Source: Nocardioides halotolerans DSM 19273
GTDB taxonomy: Bacteria > Actinomycetota > Actinomycetes > Propionibacteriales > Nocardioidaceae
Reading direction: 5' to 3'
DNA: 64,000 nucleotides
Assembly (NCBI RefSeq): GCF_000422805.1
Contig: NZ_AUGT01000021.1
Location: 99,740 to 163,739, forward strand
The first letter of the stretch is position 1. The number at the start of each line of letters is the position of its first letter. Shown piece by piece: positions 8,417-16,477 of the stretch. The position numbers and the translations under genes were made by a program. Under the pieces are notes generated by a model that saw only the letters and a list, made by a program, of their open reading frames with translations, did not search any database and was not told where the DNA came from.

Positions 8417-9160
8417 TCAATCGCACGCGAGCAGCTCGATGAGACGCTCCGCGTCATGGGGTGCGTAGCCCTTGGCGTCGTTGTCGAAGTAGACGTAGGT
8501 GTCCTGGCCCCAGCGCCGGATCGTGTCCGCCCAGCGCCGGAGCGACGCGTCGTCGTAGCCGCTCGTGTAGAGCTCCGCGTCGCCGTGCAGCCGCACGTAG
8601 CGGAAGTCCGCGGTGTCCTCCTCGACCTTCGGCCAGCGCCCGGCCGTGTCGGCGAGCACGGTCGCGATGCGGTGCTCGCGCAGCAGCGCGTAGGCCTCGG
8701 GCTGCTCGAAGGTCTTGCTGCGGAACTCCAGGGCGTAGCGGAGCTCGCGCCCGTCGGGGGTGGTGCGCGGGAGGATGTCGAAGAACGCCGCGAGCCGGTC
8801 GCCGTCGTAGCGGAAGCTCTCGGGCAGCTGCCACAGGATCGGCCCCAGCTTGGGCCCGAGCTCGAAGACGCCGGAGTCGAAGAACCGCTTCAGCGGCTCC
8901 TCGGCGTCGGTCATCCGCTTCATGTGCGAGATGAACCGGCTGCCCTTGACCGCGAACACGAAGTCGTCGGGCGTCTCCGCCCGCCACTTCTGGTACGACG
9001 TGGGCTTCTGCAGGGAGTAGAACGAGCCGTTGATCTCGATCGACGTGAGCCGCTCGGCGGCGTACTCGAGCTCGCGGCGCTGCGGCAGACCCTTCGGGTA
9101 GAAGTCGCCGCGCCAGCCCCTGTAGGACCACCCCGAGATCCCGATCCGCAGCTCTGCCAC
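8417..9160 (-). CDS. DUF72 domain protein
   Basis: Protein of 247 residues with a TIM-barrel-like DUF72 fold. Recognised by the N-terminal RIGISGWSYRGWRGDFYP, the strand with IEINGSFYSLQ, FVFAVKGSRFISH, PILWQLPESF and the late RYVRLHG and YVYFDND motifs. GTG 9160 is chosen because homology begins at once (MAELRIGISGWSY). The frame is open upstream but that part is not family-like. The biochemical role is unresolved. It ends 42 bases before the HNH start codon region. Confidence 0.92.
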   Translation of the reverse strand: MAELRIGISGWSYRGWRGDFYPKGLPQRRELEYAAERLTSIEINGSFYSLQKPTSYQKWRAETPDDFVFAVKGSRFISHMKRMTDAEEPLKRFFDSGVFELGPKLGPILWQLPESFRYDGDRLAAFFDILPRTTPDGRELRYALEFRSKTFEQPEAYALLREHRIATVLADTAGRWPKVEEDTADFRYVRLHGDAELYTSGYDDASLRRWADTIRRWGQDTYVYFDNDAKGYAPHDAERLIELLACD

Positions 9161-9236
9161 ACCGGACGGGTACCCGAGGTGACCTCGGCCACTGCCCGGC
9201 GTGCCGCTTTGAGTGTCGGCGGGCCATCTGGGCACT

Positions 9237-9584
9237 GTGAAGAACGTGCTTCCCCTCGTGATCCCCGGTGCCGTCGTCCTGCTCGTCCTGCTCTGGGTCG
9301 GCCTCCGCCTGCTGTGGGCCGGCCGCCAGCTCGACGACGTCACCCCGACGGGCTCGAGCCGGATCCCCGTCGCGCCCTCGGGCAGCGTCGCCGCCAAGGT
9401 CGACCGCCGGCTCCAGGCCGCCCGTGCCGCCGTCGAGACACTGGTCATGCCCGAGGTCGAGCCGGAGGAGCTGCACCCGTCGGCGGGGGCGTTCCGCCTG
9501 CGGGCGCAGACCTACGTCGTCCTGGGGCTCGGGCTGCTCGGCCTCGCGGCGACGATGGTGGTCGGGTTCTTGCTGCTGGTGTAG
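9237..9584 (+). CDS. Small membrane protein with two helices
   Basis: A 115-residue protein with a helix at the N-terminus (VLPLVIPGAVVLLVLLWVGL) and one at the C-terminus (TYVVLGLGLLGLAATMVVGF). Between them is a soluble stretch with AAKVDRRLQAARAAVETL. Both ends would sit in the membrane with the middle on one side. GTG 9237 is favoured; GTG 9213 is also in frame. It diverges from the DUF72 gene. No family is recognised. Confidence 0.65.
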   Translation: MKNVLPLVIPGAVVLLVLLWVGLRLLWAGRQLDDVTPTGSSRIPVAPSGSVAAKVDRRLQAARAAVETLVMPEVEPEELHPSAGAFRLRAQTYVVLGLGLLGLAATMVVGFLLLV

Positions 9585-9895
9585 GTCTGGGTTGGGCTGG
9601 GGCTGCGCTCGTGGCGCCGGTCGTGGTGGCCCCGGGGGCTGGCGCCCCCTCGGGCTGGGGCGGCGCGTCGCGGGCAACACCTTGCGCTCGCATCACGTAG
9701 CGCTACCCGCGCCGCGGCCAAGCCCCTTGACGCTCCGAGGGGGCGCCATCCCCCGGGACCACCGCCCACCGCCCTCGCTTCGTCATCACGGGTGGGGGTG
9801 GGCGGGCTCGTCAGCGCTGCGCGCCGCCTCGCCCGCGTCCGTTTCATGAGGCCGGAGCCAAGCGCGCGGCCGCCACACAAGCGTCCCAGGCAGGA
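9585..9895. other. Gene-free stretch containing a large foldback
   Basis: About 310 bases between the small membrane gene and the end of the convergent cobalamin adenosyltransferase gene. The main content is the near-perfect inverted repeat at 9625-9763. No plausible coding frame, promoter or RNA family is recognised in the rest. Confidence 0.6.
9625..9763. repeat. Large foldback (29-base inverted repeat arms)
   Basis: Left arm 9625-9653 (begins GGTGGCCCCGGGGGCTGGCG) and right arm 9735-9763 are complementary at 27 of 29 positions and separated by 81 bases. The interior has further partial complementarity (GGCGCGTCGCGGG against CCCGCGCCGCGGCC) and a perfect 10-base palindrome GTAGCGCTAC at 9697-9706. 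It lies between convergent genes and could act as a two-way terminator. The long, almost perfect arms also suggest a miniature repeat element. Confidence 0.75.
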
Positions 9896-10468
9896 CTACC
9901 GCTCGCCGCCCGGCACCCACAGCACGTCGCCCCGCTCGCGGTTGGCGTACCTCGCCAGGATGAAGAGCAGGTCGGAGAGCCGGTTGAGGTAGGTGATGGC
10001 GAGGGGGTTCATCGCGTCGCCGTGCTCGGCGTGGGCGGCCCAGGCGTTGCGCTCGGCGCGGCGGACGATGGTGCGGCAGACGTGGAGGTGGGCGGAGCCG
10101 GGGGTGCCGCCGGAGAGGATGAACGAGCGCAGCGACTCGAGCGACTCGTTGTAGTGGTCGCACCAGCCCTCGAGCCGGTCGACGTAGGACTGCTCGACGC
10201 GGAGCGGGGGGTACTCCGGGTCGGGGACCACCGGCGTGCAGAGGTCGGCACCGACGTCGAAGAGGTCGTTCTGCACGTGCACGAGGACCGTGACGACGTC
10301 GGGCTCGAGGTCGCCGACCGAGATGGCCAGTCCGAGGTGGGCGTTGGCCTCGTCGACGTCGGCGTAGGCGTGGAGGCGCAGGTCGTTCTTCGAGGTCACC
10401 GAGTTGTCGCCGAGGCGGGTCTGGCCGGCGTCGCCGGTCCGGGTGTAGATCCGCGTGAGGTTGACCAT
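9896..10468 (-). CDS. PduO-type cob(I)alamin adenosyltransferase
   Basis: Transfers the adenosyl group of ATP to cob(I)alamin, making the coenzyme B12 needed by the mutase at 10980. The 190 residues show the family features: N-terminal RIYTRTGDAGQTRLGD (ATP-binding segment), DEANAHLGLA, FDVGADLCTP, FILSGGTPGSAHLHVCRT, RRAERN and LNRLSDLLFILARYAN. ATG 10468 gives the normal N-terminus (MVNLTRIYTRTGD). A TACCGT box seven bases upstream suggests a leaderless transcript. Confidence 0.95.
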   Translation of the reverse strand: MVNLTRIYTRTGDAGQTRLGDNSVTSKNDLRLHAYADVDEANAHLGLAISVGDLEPDVVTVLVHVQNDLFDVGADLCTPVVPDPEYPPLRVEQSYVDRLEGWCDHYNESLESLRSFILSGGTPGSAHLHVCRTIVRRAERNAWAAHAEHGDAMNPLAITYLNRLSDLLFILARYANRERGDVLWVPGGER

Positions 10469-10627
10469 GGGGTGCACGGTAGCCCGCACTCCATGCTTTG
10501 GGGTGAGCCCCACGACCTCGGCGGAGAGGACCTTGGAGAAGTCGCCGGGCGCGGCTGGCAACCTCCCGCACCGTCCAGGCGTCATAGTGGTGTGAGTCAC
10601 GACACCTTGGAGCAGCCGGTGGACATC

Positions 10628-10927
10628 ATGAGCGACGGCCCCGTCCTCGTGCTCAGCGGCGACCTCGACGTGCGCAGCACCATGGAGGTGCGCACCGCGG
10701 TCCGTGACCTCCTCGGCAGCTACGACGAGGTGGCGATCGACCTGAGCGGGGTCGAGAGCGCCGACGTGACCGCGCTCCGCGTGCTCGCCGCGGCAACCCT
10801 CCAGGCGATCCGCGACGGCCACCACCTCACGCTCCGCCAGCCGTCGCCCGCCGTACGCCGGATGCTCCACATGTCGCACCTGGCGCGGATCGTCGAGGTC
10901 GCTCCGCCGGCTGCCGGTGTCGGATAA
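10628..10927 (+). CDS. STAS-domain protein (anti-sigma factor antagonist type)
   Basis: Single STAS domain of 99 residues (VLVLSGDLDVRSTMEVR, then VAIDLSGVESADVTALRVLA). The Ser/Asp region around SADVTALR is where SpoIIAA-type proteins carry the phosphorylated Ser; here SGVESADVTA offers Ser residues, but the exact site is not certain. ATG 10628 has GGTGGA four bases upstream; in-frame GTG 10592 would add twelve residues. No kinase or sigma factor is adjacent. Confidence 0.8.
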   Translation: MSDGPVLVLSGDLDVRSTMEVRTAVRDLLGSYDEVAIDLSGVESADVTALRVLAAATLQAIRDGHHLTLRQPSPAVRRMLHMSHLARIVEVAPPAAGVG

Positions 10928-10942
10928 CCCACACGCCCAGCC

Positions 10943-10960
10943 GGTGACCGACCGGTAACA
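10943..10960. promoter_or_regulatory. Candidate operator upstream of meaA
   Basis: GGTGACCGACCGGTAACA, of the form GGTKA-N8-TAACM. It lies 19-36 bases before ATG 10980 and just upstream of the TACCCT -10 box. Similar 18-base dyads precede two other ethylmalonyl-CoA pathway loci at 20692 and 36280. The pattern suits a TetR-type dimer; no regulator is identified. Confidence 0.45.
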
Positions 10961-10979
10961 CGCGTCCTACCCTCGAGGG

Positions 10980-13013
10980 ATGACCGAGAAGGACCGCTCC
11001 CCTCACCACCGGGCCGACAAGGACAAGCCCTGGGTGATGCGGACCTACGCCGGCCACTCGACGGCCGAGGCGTCCAACGCGCTCTACCGCGGCAACCTCG
11101 CCAAGGGCCAGACCGGCCTGTCGGTCGCCTTCGACCTCCCGACGCAGACCGGCTACGACCCCGACTCGCCCCTGGCGCGCGGCGAGGTCGGCAAGGTGGG
11201 CGTCCCGGTGCCGCACCTCGGCGAGATGCGCACCCTGTTCCGGGACATCCCGCTCACCGGGATGAACACCTCGATGACCATCAACGCGCCGGCCATGTGG
11301 CTGCTCGCGCTCTACCAGGTGGTCGCCGAGGAGCAGAACCCGGAGCTGTCGCCCGAGGAGGTCGCCGCGCAACTGGCCGGCACCACCCAGAACGACATCA
11401 TCAAGGAGTACCTCTCCCGCGGGACCTACGTGTTCCCGCCCGAGCACTCGCTGCGGCTGATCGCCGACATGATCGCCTACACGGTCCACCAGATCCCCAA
11501 GTGGAACCCGATCAACATCTGCAGCTACCACCTCCAGGAGGCCGGCGCGACGCCGACCCAGGAGCTCGCCTACGCGCTCTGCACCGCGATCGCCGTGCTC
11601 GACCAGGTGAAGGCGTCGGGGCAGGTCGACGAGGCGGACTTCGAGAAGGTCGTCGGCCGGATCTCGTTCTTCGTCAACGCCGGCGTGCGGTTCGTCGAGG
11701 AGATGTGCAAGATGCGCGCCTTCGTCGAGCTGTGGGACGAGATCACCCGGGAGCGCTACGGCGTGCAGGACCCCAAGATGCGCCGGTTCCGCTACGGCGT
11801 GCAGGTGAACTCCCTCGGCCTCACCGAGGCCCAGCCGGAGAACAACGTCCAGCGCATCGTGCTCGAGATGCTGGGCGTCACGCTGTCCAAGAACGCGCGG
11901 GCCCGCGCCGTGCAGCTCCCGGCCTGGAACGAGGCGCTCGGCCTCCCACGCCCGTGGGACCAGCAGTGGTCGCTGCGGTTGCAGCAGGTGCTGGCCTTCG
12001 AGTCCGACCTGCTGGAGTACGACGACATCTTCGAGGGCTCGCACGTGGTCGAGGCCAAGGTGCGCGAGCTGGTCGAGTCGGCGCGCGAGGAGATCGACCG
12101 CGTCCAGGCGATGGGCGGGGCCATCGCCGCGGTCGAGTCGGGCTACATGAAGGAGGCGCTGGTCAGCTCGCACGCCGCCCGGCGCGCCCGGATCGAGTCG
12201 GGCGAGGAGAAGATCGTCGGGGTCAACGTGTACGAGACCACCGAGCCCTCGCCGCTGACCGCCGACCTCGACGCCGCGATCATGACCGCGGACCCGGAGG
12301 CGGAGAAGAGCGCGCTCGCCAGCGTGGAGGCGTGGAAGGCCCAGCGCGACGAGGCCGAGGTCGAGCAGGCGCTCTCCCGGCTGGCCGAGGACGCCAAGAC
12401 CGAGACCAACCTGATGGCCGCGACCTTGGCCGCGGCCCGCGCGGGCGCCACCACGGGGGAGTGGGCCGGCACGCTGCGCGAGGTGTTCGGCGAGTTCCGC
12501 GCGCCCACCGGCGTGTCCGGGGCGGTCGTCGCGCACGCGGGCGCCGAGCTCACCGCTGTGCGCCAGCGCGTCAAGGAGACCGGCGAGGAGCTGAGCGGCC
12601 GGCCGGGTGGCCGCCTGCGCCTGCTGGTCGGCAAGCCGGGTCTCGACGGTCACTCGAACGGCGCCGAGCAGGTCGCCGTCCGCGCGCGCGACGCCGGCTT
12701 CGAGGTCGTCTACCAGGGCATCCGCCTCACCCCGGAGCAGATCGTCGCCGCCGCCGTGGCCGAGGACGTCCACTGCGTGGGCCTCTCGATCCTTTCCGGG
12801 TCGCACATGGAGCTGGTGCCGGCCGTGCTCGAGGGCCTGCGGGAGGCCGGGATGGACGTGCCGGTGATCGTGGGCGGGATCATCCCCGACTCCGACGCCC
12901 GGCGGCTGCTCGAGGCGGGCGTCGCCGCGGTCTACACGCCCAAGGACTTCGGCCTCACCGAGATCATGGGCGGGATCGTCGACGTGATCCGCGCCGCGCA
13001 CGGCCTGGGCTGA
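10980..13013 (+). CDS. meaA: Ethylmalonyl-CoA mutase (MeaA type)
   Basis: B12-dependent mutase converting ethylmalonyl-CoA to methylsuccinyl-CoA in the ethylmalonyl-CoA pathway. The 677 residues form a single chain: a catalytic TIM-barrel part (AFDLPTQTGYDPDSP, MNTSMTINAPAMWLLALY, GTTQNDIIKEY) and a C-terminal cobalamin-binding domain with DGHSNG near residue 555, then SILSGSH and VGGIIP. The single-chain form and N-terminal motifs fit MeaA rather than the two-subunit methylmalonyl-CoA mutase. Ccr, Mce and MeaB are encoded about 23-27 kb further on. TACCCT six bases before ATG suggests a leaderless transcript. Confidence 0.93.
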   Translation: MTEKDRSPHHRADKDKPWVMRTYAGHSTAEASNALYRGNLAKGQTGLSVAFDLPTQTGYDPDSPLARGEVGKVGVPVPHLGEMRTLFRDIPLTGMNTSMTINAPAMWLLALYQVVAEEQNPELSPEEVAAQLAGTTQNDIIKEYLSRGTYVFPPEHSLRLIADMIAYTVHQIPKWNPINICSYHLQEAGATPTQELAYALCTAIAVLDQVKASGQVDEADFEKVVGRISFFVNAGVRFVEEMCKMRAFVELWDEITRERYGVQDPKMRRFRYGVQVNSLGLTEAQPENNVQRIVLEMLGVTLSKNARARAVQLPAWNEALGLPRPWDQQWSLRLQQVLAFESDLLEYDDIFEGSHVVEAKVRELVESAREEIDRVQAMGGAIAAVESGYMKEALVSSHAARRARIESGEEKIVGVNVYETTEPSPLTADLDAAIMTADPEAEKSALASVEAWKAQRDEAEVEQALSRLAEDAKTETNLMAATLAAARAGATTGEWAGTLREVFGEFRAPTGVSGAVVAHAGAELTAVRQRVKETGEELSGRPGGRLRLLVGKPGLDGHSNGAEQVAVRARDAGFEVVYQGIRLTPEQIVAAAVAEDVHCVGLSILSGSHMELVPAVLEGLREAGMDVPVIVGGIIPDSDARRLLEAGVAAVYTPKDFGLTEIMGGIVDVIRAAHGLG

Positions 13014-13061
13014 CCGGGCACCTGATCCACACAAAACACGGCCGTGACGCGGGTCACGGGG

Positions 13062-13080
13062 CAAGGTAAGGCTGCCCTAC
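13062..13080. promoter_or_regulatory. IdeR/DtxR-like iron box
   Basis: CAAGGTAAGGCTGCCCTAC matches 15 of 19 positions of the IdeR pattern TWAGGTWAGSCTWACCTWA. It lies just upstream of a TAACCT -10 element (13083-13088), overlapping the -35 zone of the small-protein/ferritin transcription unit. In mycobacteria, IdeR activates ferritin genes under iron repletion. Binding here is an inference. Confidence 0.6.
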
Positions 13081-13095
13081 GTTAACCTGTGGTCC

Positions 13096-13284
13096 GTGGG
13101 CAAGGCGAAGGTGCGCAAGCTGCCGAAGACGGAGTGCTGCGTCTCGGCCAAGAAGTGCGACCGCTGCCCGCTGCGGATGCTCAAGGAGGGCTCGCTGCCG
13201 GCCGGGTATACGGTCAAGAAGCGCAAGCTGGTCCGCCTGGACGGCAAGAAAGTAACGAAGAAGCGGCTCAAGAAGGCCGCCTGA
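13096..13284 (+). CDS. Small Cys-rich basic protein upstream of ferritin
   Basis: A 62-residue basic protein with a cysteine cluster (TECCVSAKKCDRCPLRMLKEG) and a lysine-rich tail ending KKVTKKRLKKAA. The four cysteines in CC-x5-C-x2-C spacing could bind a metal ion. Small proteins of this appearance occur in other actinobacteria, but the function is not known to me. GTG 13096 lies seven bases after TAACCT, so a leaderless transcript is likely. Ferritin starts 20 bases after its stop, implying an operon under the iron box. Confidence 0.8.
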   Translation: MGKAKVRKLPKTECCVSAKKCDRCPLRMLKEGSLPAGYTVKKRKLVRLDGKKVTKKRLKKAA

Positions 13285-13303
13285 CGGCCGAGGAGGCCAC
13301 CCG

Positions 13304-13828
13304 GTGCCCGCAGCCCGCTTCGTCGAGGCGCTCAACGCCCAGATCGGCAACGAGCTCTCCGCGCACAACCAGTACCTCGCGTGCGCGGTGCACTACGACG
13401 CCGAGACGATGCCCCGGATGGCGGCGTTCTTCTACGCCCAGGCGAGCGAGGAGCGCGACCACGCGCTGATGATGGTCCAGTACCTCCTCGACATCGACGC
13501 CGAGGTCGTGATCCCGGCCGTCGAGGCGCCGCAGACGAAGTTCGCCGACGTCGTCGCACCGGTCGCGCTCGCGCTGGAGCAGGAGAAGCGGGTCACCGAG
13601 CAGATCAACGGCCTGCTCCGCATCGCCCGCGAGGAGTCCGACTTCGCGTCCGAGCAGTTCCTCCAGTGGTTCATCAAGGAGCAGGTCGAGGAGGTCGCGA
13701 CGATGCACGACCTCCTCGTGGTCGTGACCCGCAACCGCGACGACCTCGAGGACATCGAGGAGTACGCCGCCCGCGAGTCCGGCGCCGAGGGCAGCGACCC
13801 GACCGCGCCGCGGATCGCCGGCGTCTGA
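13304..13828 (+). CDS. Ferritin
   Basis: Non-haem ferritin storing iron as a mineral inside a 24-subunit shell. The four-helix core of 174 residues has ferroxidase-type residues in NELSAHNQYLAC (Glu and Tyr), ASEERDHALMM (Glu, Glu, His), ALEQEKRVTEQI and WFIKEQVEE. The C-terminal tail after residue 150 is acidic. GTG 13304 gives the expected N-terminus. The IdeR-like box and small Cys protein upstream suggest iron control. Confidence 0.94.
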   Translation: MPAARFVEALNAQIGNELSAHNQYLACAVHYDAETMPRMAAFFYAQASEERDHALMMVQYLLDIDAEVVIPAVEAPQTKFADVVAPVALALEQEKRVTEQINGLLRIAREESDFASEQFLQWFIKEQVEEVATMHDLLVVVTRNRDDLEDIEEYAARESGAEGSDPTAPRIAGV

Positions 13829-13837
13829 GCTCCTGCC

Positions 13838-14764
13838 ATGGGCAGAGTGACCGTCGTCGGGGCCGGCGTCATCGGCCTGTCCTGCGCGCTGCGGCTGCTC
13901 GAGGCCGGTCACCGGGTCGACGTCCTGGCGCGTGAGCTGCCGCGGGAGACGACGTCGGCCGTCGCCGCCGCGATCTGGTACCCCTACCGCGCGTGGCCGC
14001 AGGAGCGGGTGCTGGCCTGGTCGCGGTCGTCGTACGCCGCGTTCGCGGCGCTCGCGGCCGAGGACCCCGACTGCGGAGTGGTGCTGCGAGAGGGCACCGA
14101 GGTGGGCCTGACCCGCGCGGAGAAGCCGTGGTGGGCCGACGCGGTGCCCGACCTGCACGAGACCCTCGACGTGCCCGCCGGCCACGACGGCGGCTGGGCG
14201 TTCACCGCGCCGGTCGTCGAGATGCCGGTCTACCTCGAGTGGCTGGCCTCGCGGGTGCTGGACGCCGGGGGCTCGATCACCCGGCTCACCCTGCACGGCC
14301 TGCCGAGCGCAGGTGGCGACGGCCCGACCGCCGTGGTCGACTGCGCGGGCCTGGGCGCCAAGTTCCTCGCGGCCGACCCGACGCTCCACCCGGTGCAGGG
14401 GCAGGTGGTGCTGGTCGAGCAGGTCGGGCTGGAGCGCTGGTGGCTGGAGAGCGGCTCGGAGGGCGGGCCGACGTACGTCGTGCCGCGCTCGCGCGACGTC
14501 GTCGTCGGCGGCACCGACGTCGAGGGGGAGTGGAGCCGGACGCCCTCGCCCGACGTGGCCGCGGCGATCCTGCGTCGCGCGCTGCGCCTGGTGCCCGCGC
14601 TGGCCGGCGCGGAGGTGCTCGGCCACAAGGTCGGGCTGCGTCCGGCACGCCCCGAGGTGCGGGTCGAGCGGGTCGGCGACGTGGTGCACTGCTACGGCCA
14701 CGGCGGCGCCGGTGTGACGCTCAGCTGGGGCTGCGCCGACGAGGTGGTCGGGCTGCTCGGCTGA
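13838..14764 (+). CDS. FAD-dependent D-amino-acid oxidase family protein
   Basis: Flavoenzyme of 308 residues expected to oxidise D-amino acids to 2-oxo acids with release of ammonia and peroxide. It begins with the FAD dinucleotide motif VTVVGAGVIGLSCALRL, has AAIWYPYRAWP, a product-side VDCAGLGAKFLA, the family strand YVVPRSRDVVVGGTD, and ends with the second FAD segment HCYGHGGAGVTLSWGCADEV. The domain order and length fit D-amino-acid oxidase. The start lies nine bases after the ferritin stop. Confidence 0.88.
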   Translation: MGRVTVVGAGVIGLSCALRLLEAGHRVDVLARELPRETTSAVAAAIWYPYRAWPQERVLAWSRSSYAAFAALAAEDPDCGVVLREGTEVGLTRAEKPWWADAVPDLHETLDVPAGHDGGWAFTAPVVEMPVYLEWLASRVLDAGGSITRLTLHGLPSAGGDGPTAVVDCAGLGAKFLAADPTLHPVQGQVVLVEQVGLERWWLESGSEGGPTYVVPRSRDVVVGGTDVEGEWSRTPSPDVAAAILRRALRLVPALAGAEVLGHKVGLRPARPEVRVERVGDVVHCYGHGGAGVTLSWGCADEVVGLLG

Positions 14765-14802
14765 TTGGGGATCGGCCCGCGCCCGCCGGTAGCCTCGGCC
14801 GG

Positions 14803-16401
14803 GTGTCTCGGTCCGGCAAGGTCGCCCTCGCGCTCGCGGCGTGCGTCGCGGTCGCGTGCGCCGTGCTGGGCCTGGAGGGTGTCGGCTCCACCGACCAGGT
14901 GGCCGATCCGGCACCGCGCAGCGCCGCCCGGCTCGCGGGCGACGGCCAGCCGCCGGCGAAGCGCCCCAACGTCATCCTGGTCCTCACCGACGACCTCGAC
15001 ACCTCGCTCATGCAGTACATGCCCCACGTCAACCGGCTGATCCGCGACCAGGGCGCCGACTTCACGAACTTCTACGTCGAGCAGTCGAGCTGCTGCCCCT
15101 CGCGCGCCTCGATCCTGTCCGGGCTCTACGCGCACAACCACGGTGTGATCGGCAACGTGTGGCCGCAGGGCGGCTACGACCGCTGGCGGCAGACCAAGCA
15201 GGACGACGACCTGCCCGTCTGGCTGGACCGCGCGGGCTACCGCAGCGCGATGCTCGGGAAGTACTTCAACGAGTACCCCTACCACCCCGGCAACCACCTG
15301 ACCGACGAGCGGAAGGCGGAGCTCCGCGCGTTCGTGCCGCCGGGCTGGGACTCCTGGGCCTCGCCCGTGCAGGGCAACGCCTACGCGCAGGACCACTACC
15401 GGCTCAACGTCGACGGCACGGTCGACACGGACTTCCGCGAGGACTACCTCGACTCGTGGCTCGGCGACCGGGCGCTCGACCTGGTGGACGGCGCCGACGG
15501 CTTCGACTTCGGCGCGGGCGGGCAGTTCCTCTACTACGCGTCGTACAGCCCGCACACGCCGTACGCCTATCCGAAGGACCTGGAGGGCACCTTCGCGGAC
15601 GCGGAGTACCCCCGCACGCCGGACTTCGACGAGGCGGACGTCTCCGACAAGTTCGGGCTCACCCGCGACCGCCGGGCGCTGACGCCCGCCGACGTCGCGA
15701 CCATCGACGAGACGCACCGCAAGCGGATCCGGTCGGTGCAGGTGCTCGACCAGAACGTCGCCGAGCTCGTTCAGGCGCTGGCCGACCAGGGTGCGCTCGA
15801 CGACACCTACCTGATCTTCACCAGCGACAACGGCTACCACATGGGCAACCACCGGCGTGAGATCGGCAAGTACACCCAGTTCCAGACCGACGTGCGGGTG
15901 CCGTTCTACATCCGCGGCCCCGGCATCGCGCCCGGCTCGACCATCGACGACCTGGCCGGCAACATCGACATCGCGCCCACGATCGCCGAGATCGCCGGCG
16001 CCCCGACGCCCGACGTCGACGGCATCTCGCTGCTCCCGCGCCTGCACGGCGGGCCGCCGCTGGCGCGGAAGTTCTTCCTCCTCGGGCGGGCGCTGACGCC
16101 GTCGAACACGACCTCGAACGGCCTCGAGGAGGCTCCCGAGACCGTCGTGGAGAACAGCCGCTCGAGCCGGCTCAACGACTTCACCGGCGTCATCAACGGG
16201 CGCTACAAGCTGATCCGCTACACGCACCTGCCGCACGAGGAGCTCTACGACCTCAACAAGGACCCGTTCGAGCTGGTCAACCTGCTCGCCGGCGGCGAGG
16301 CGTCGTACGCCGCGATGTCGCCGCACGGTCGCGAGGCGGTCGACACGCTGCGGGCCGCGCTCGACCGGCTGACCAGCTGTGCGGGGGAGACCTGCCGGTA
16401 G
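14803..16401 (+). CDS. Secreted or membrane-anchored sulfatase
   Basis: Type I sulfatase of 532 residues. The active-site motif is CCPSRASILSG, whose first Cys should be converted to formylglycine. Metal-binding residues are in NVILVLTDDLD and FTSDNGYHMGNHR. The N-terminus has a hydrophobic helix (VALALAACVAVACAVLGL) as signal or anchor, so the enzyme works outside the membrane. The substrate is unknown. GTG 14803 lies seven bases after a TAGCCT -10 box. The frame is open far upstream through the oxidase gene, but that part is only an antiparallel-free shadow of the preceding gene in another frame. Confidence 0.93.
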   Translation: MSRSGKVALALAACVAVACAVLGLEGVGSTDQVADPAPRSAARLAGDGQPPAKRPNVILVLTDDLDTSLMQYMPHVNRLIRDQGADFTNFYVEQSSCCPSRASILSGLYAHNHGVIGNVWPQGGYDRWRQTKQDDDLPVWLDRAGYRSAMLGKYFNEYPYHPGNHLTDERKAELRAFVPPGWDSWASPVQGNAYAQDHYRLNVDGTVDTDFREDYLDSWLGDRALDLVDGADGFDFGAGGQFLYYASYSPHTPYAYPKDLEGTFADAEYPRTPDFDEADVSDKFGLTRDRRALTPADVATIDETHRKRIRSVQVLDQNVAELVQALADQGALDDTYLIFTSDNGYHMGNHRREIGKYTQFQTDVRVPFYIRGPGIAPGSTIDDLAGNIDIAPTIAEIAGAPTPDVDGISLLPRLHGGPPLARKFFLLGRALTPSNTTSNGLEEAPETVVENSRSSRLNDFTGVINGRYKLIRYTHLPHEELYDLNKDPFELVNLLAGGEASYAAMSPHGREAVDTLRAALDRLTSCAGETCR

Positions 16402-16404
16402 CCG

Positions 16405-16477
16405 GGCAGTTTCACCGGGTACCCGGTGAAACTGGTCCTGCCCGTGTGGAACTCCGTGCGGGAACCGCCAGTTTCGT
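16405..16477. repeat. Repeat unit with a perfect 28-base palindrome (copy 1)
   Basis: The 28 bases at 16407-16434 are a perfect palindrome: CAGTTTCACCGGGT followed by its own complement. A second partly self-complementary segment follows, and the unit closes with CAGTTTCGT at 16469-16477. The whole unit recurs in opposite orientation at 45272-45347. It fills the gap between the convergent sulfatase and DUF952 genes and overlaps the latter's stop codon, so it may act as a two-way terminator. Confidence 0.85.

Noticed and set aside
10469..10979. Cobalamin riboswitch before the adenosyltransferase or meaA
   Set aside because: No B12-box-like conserved core was seen, the gaps are too short, and both genes have leaderless promoter boxes.
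10827..13064. A 745-codon open frame on the minus strand opposite meaA
   Set aside because: Composition is low-complexity Arg/Gly/Leu/Val/Asp as expected from a complement of a GC-rich gene, and the plus strand encodes a clear ethylmalonyl-CoA mutase.
13993..14802. Upstream extension of the sulfatase frame
   Set aside because: It overlaps the oxidase gene in another frame, is Arg/Gly-rich, and the GTG at 14803 has a promoter box and a signal-like helix directly after it.
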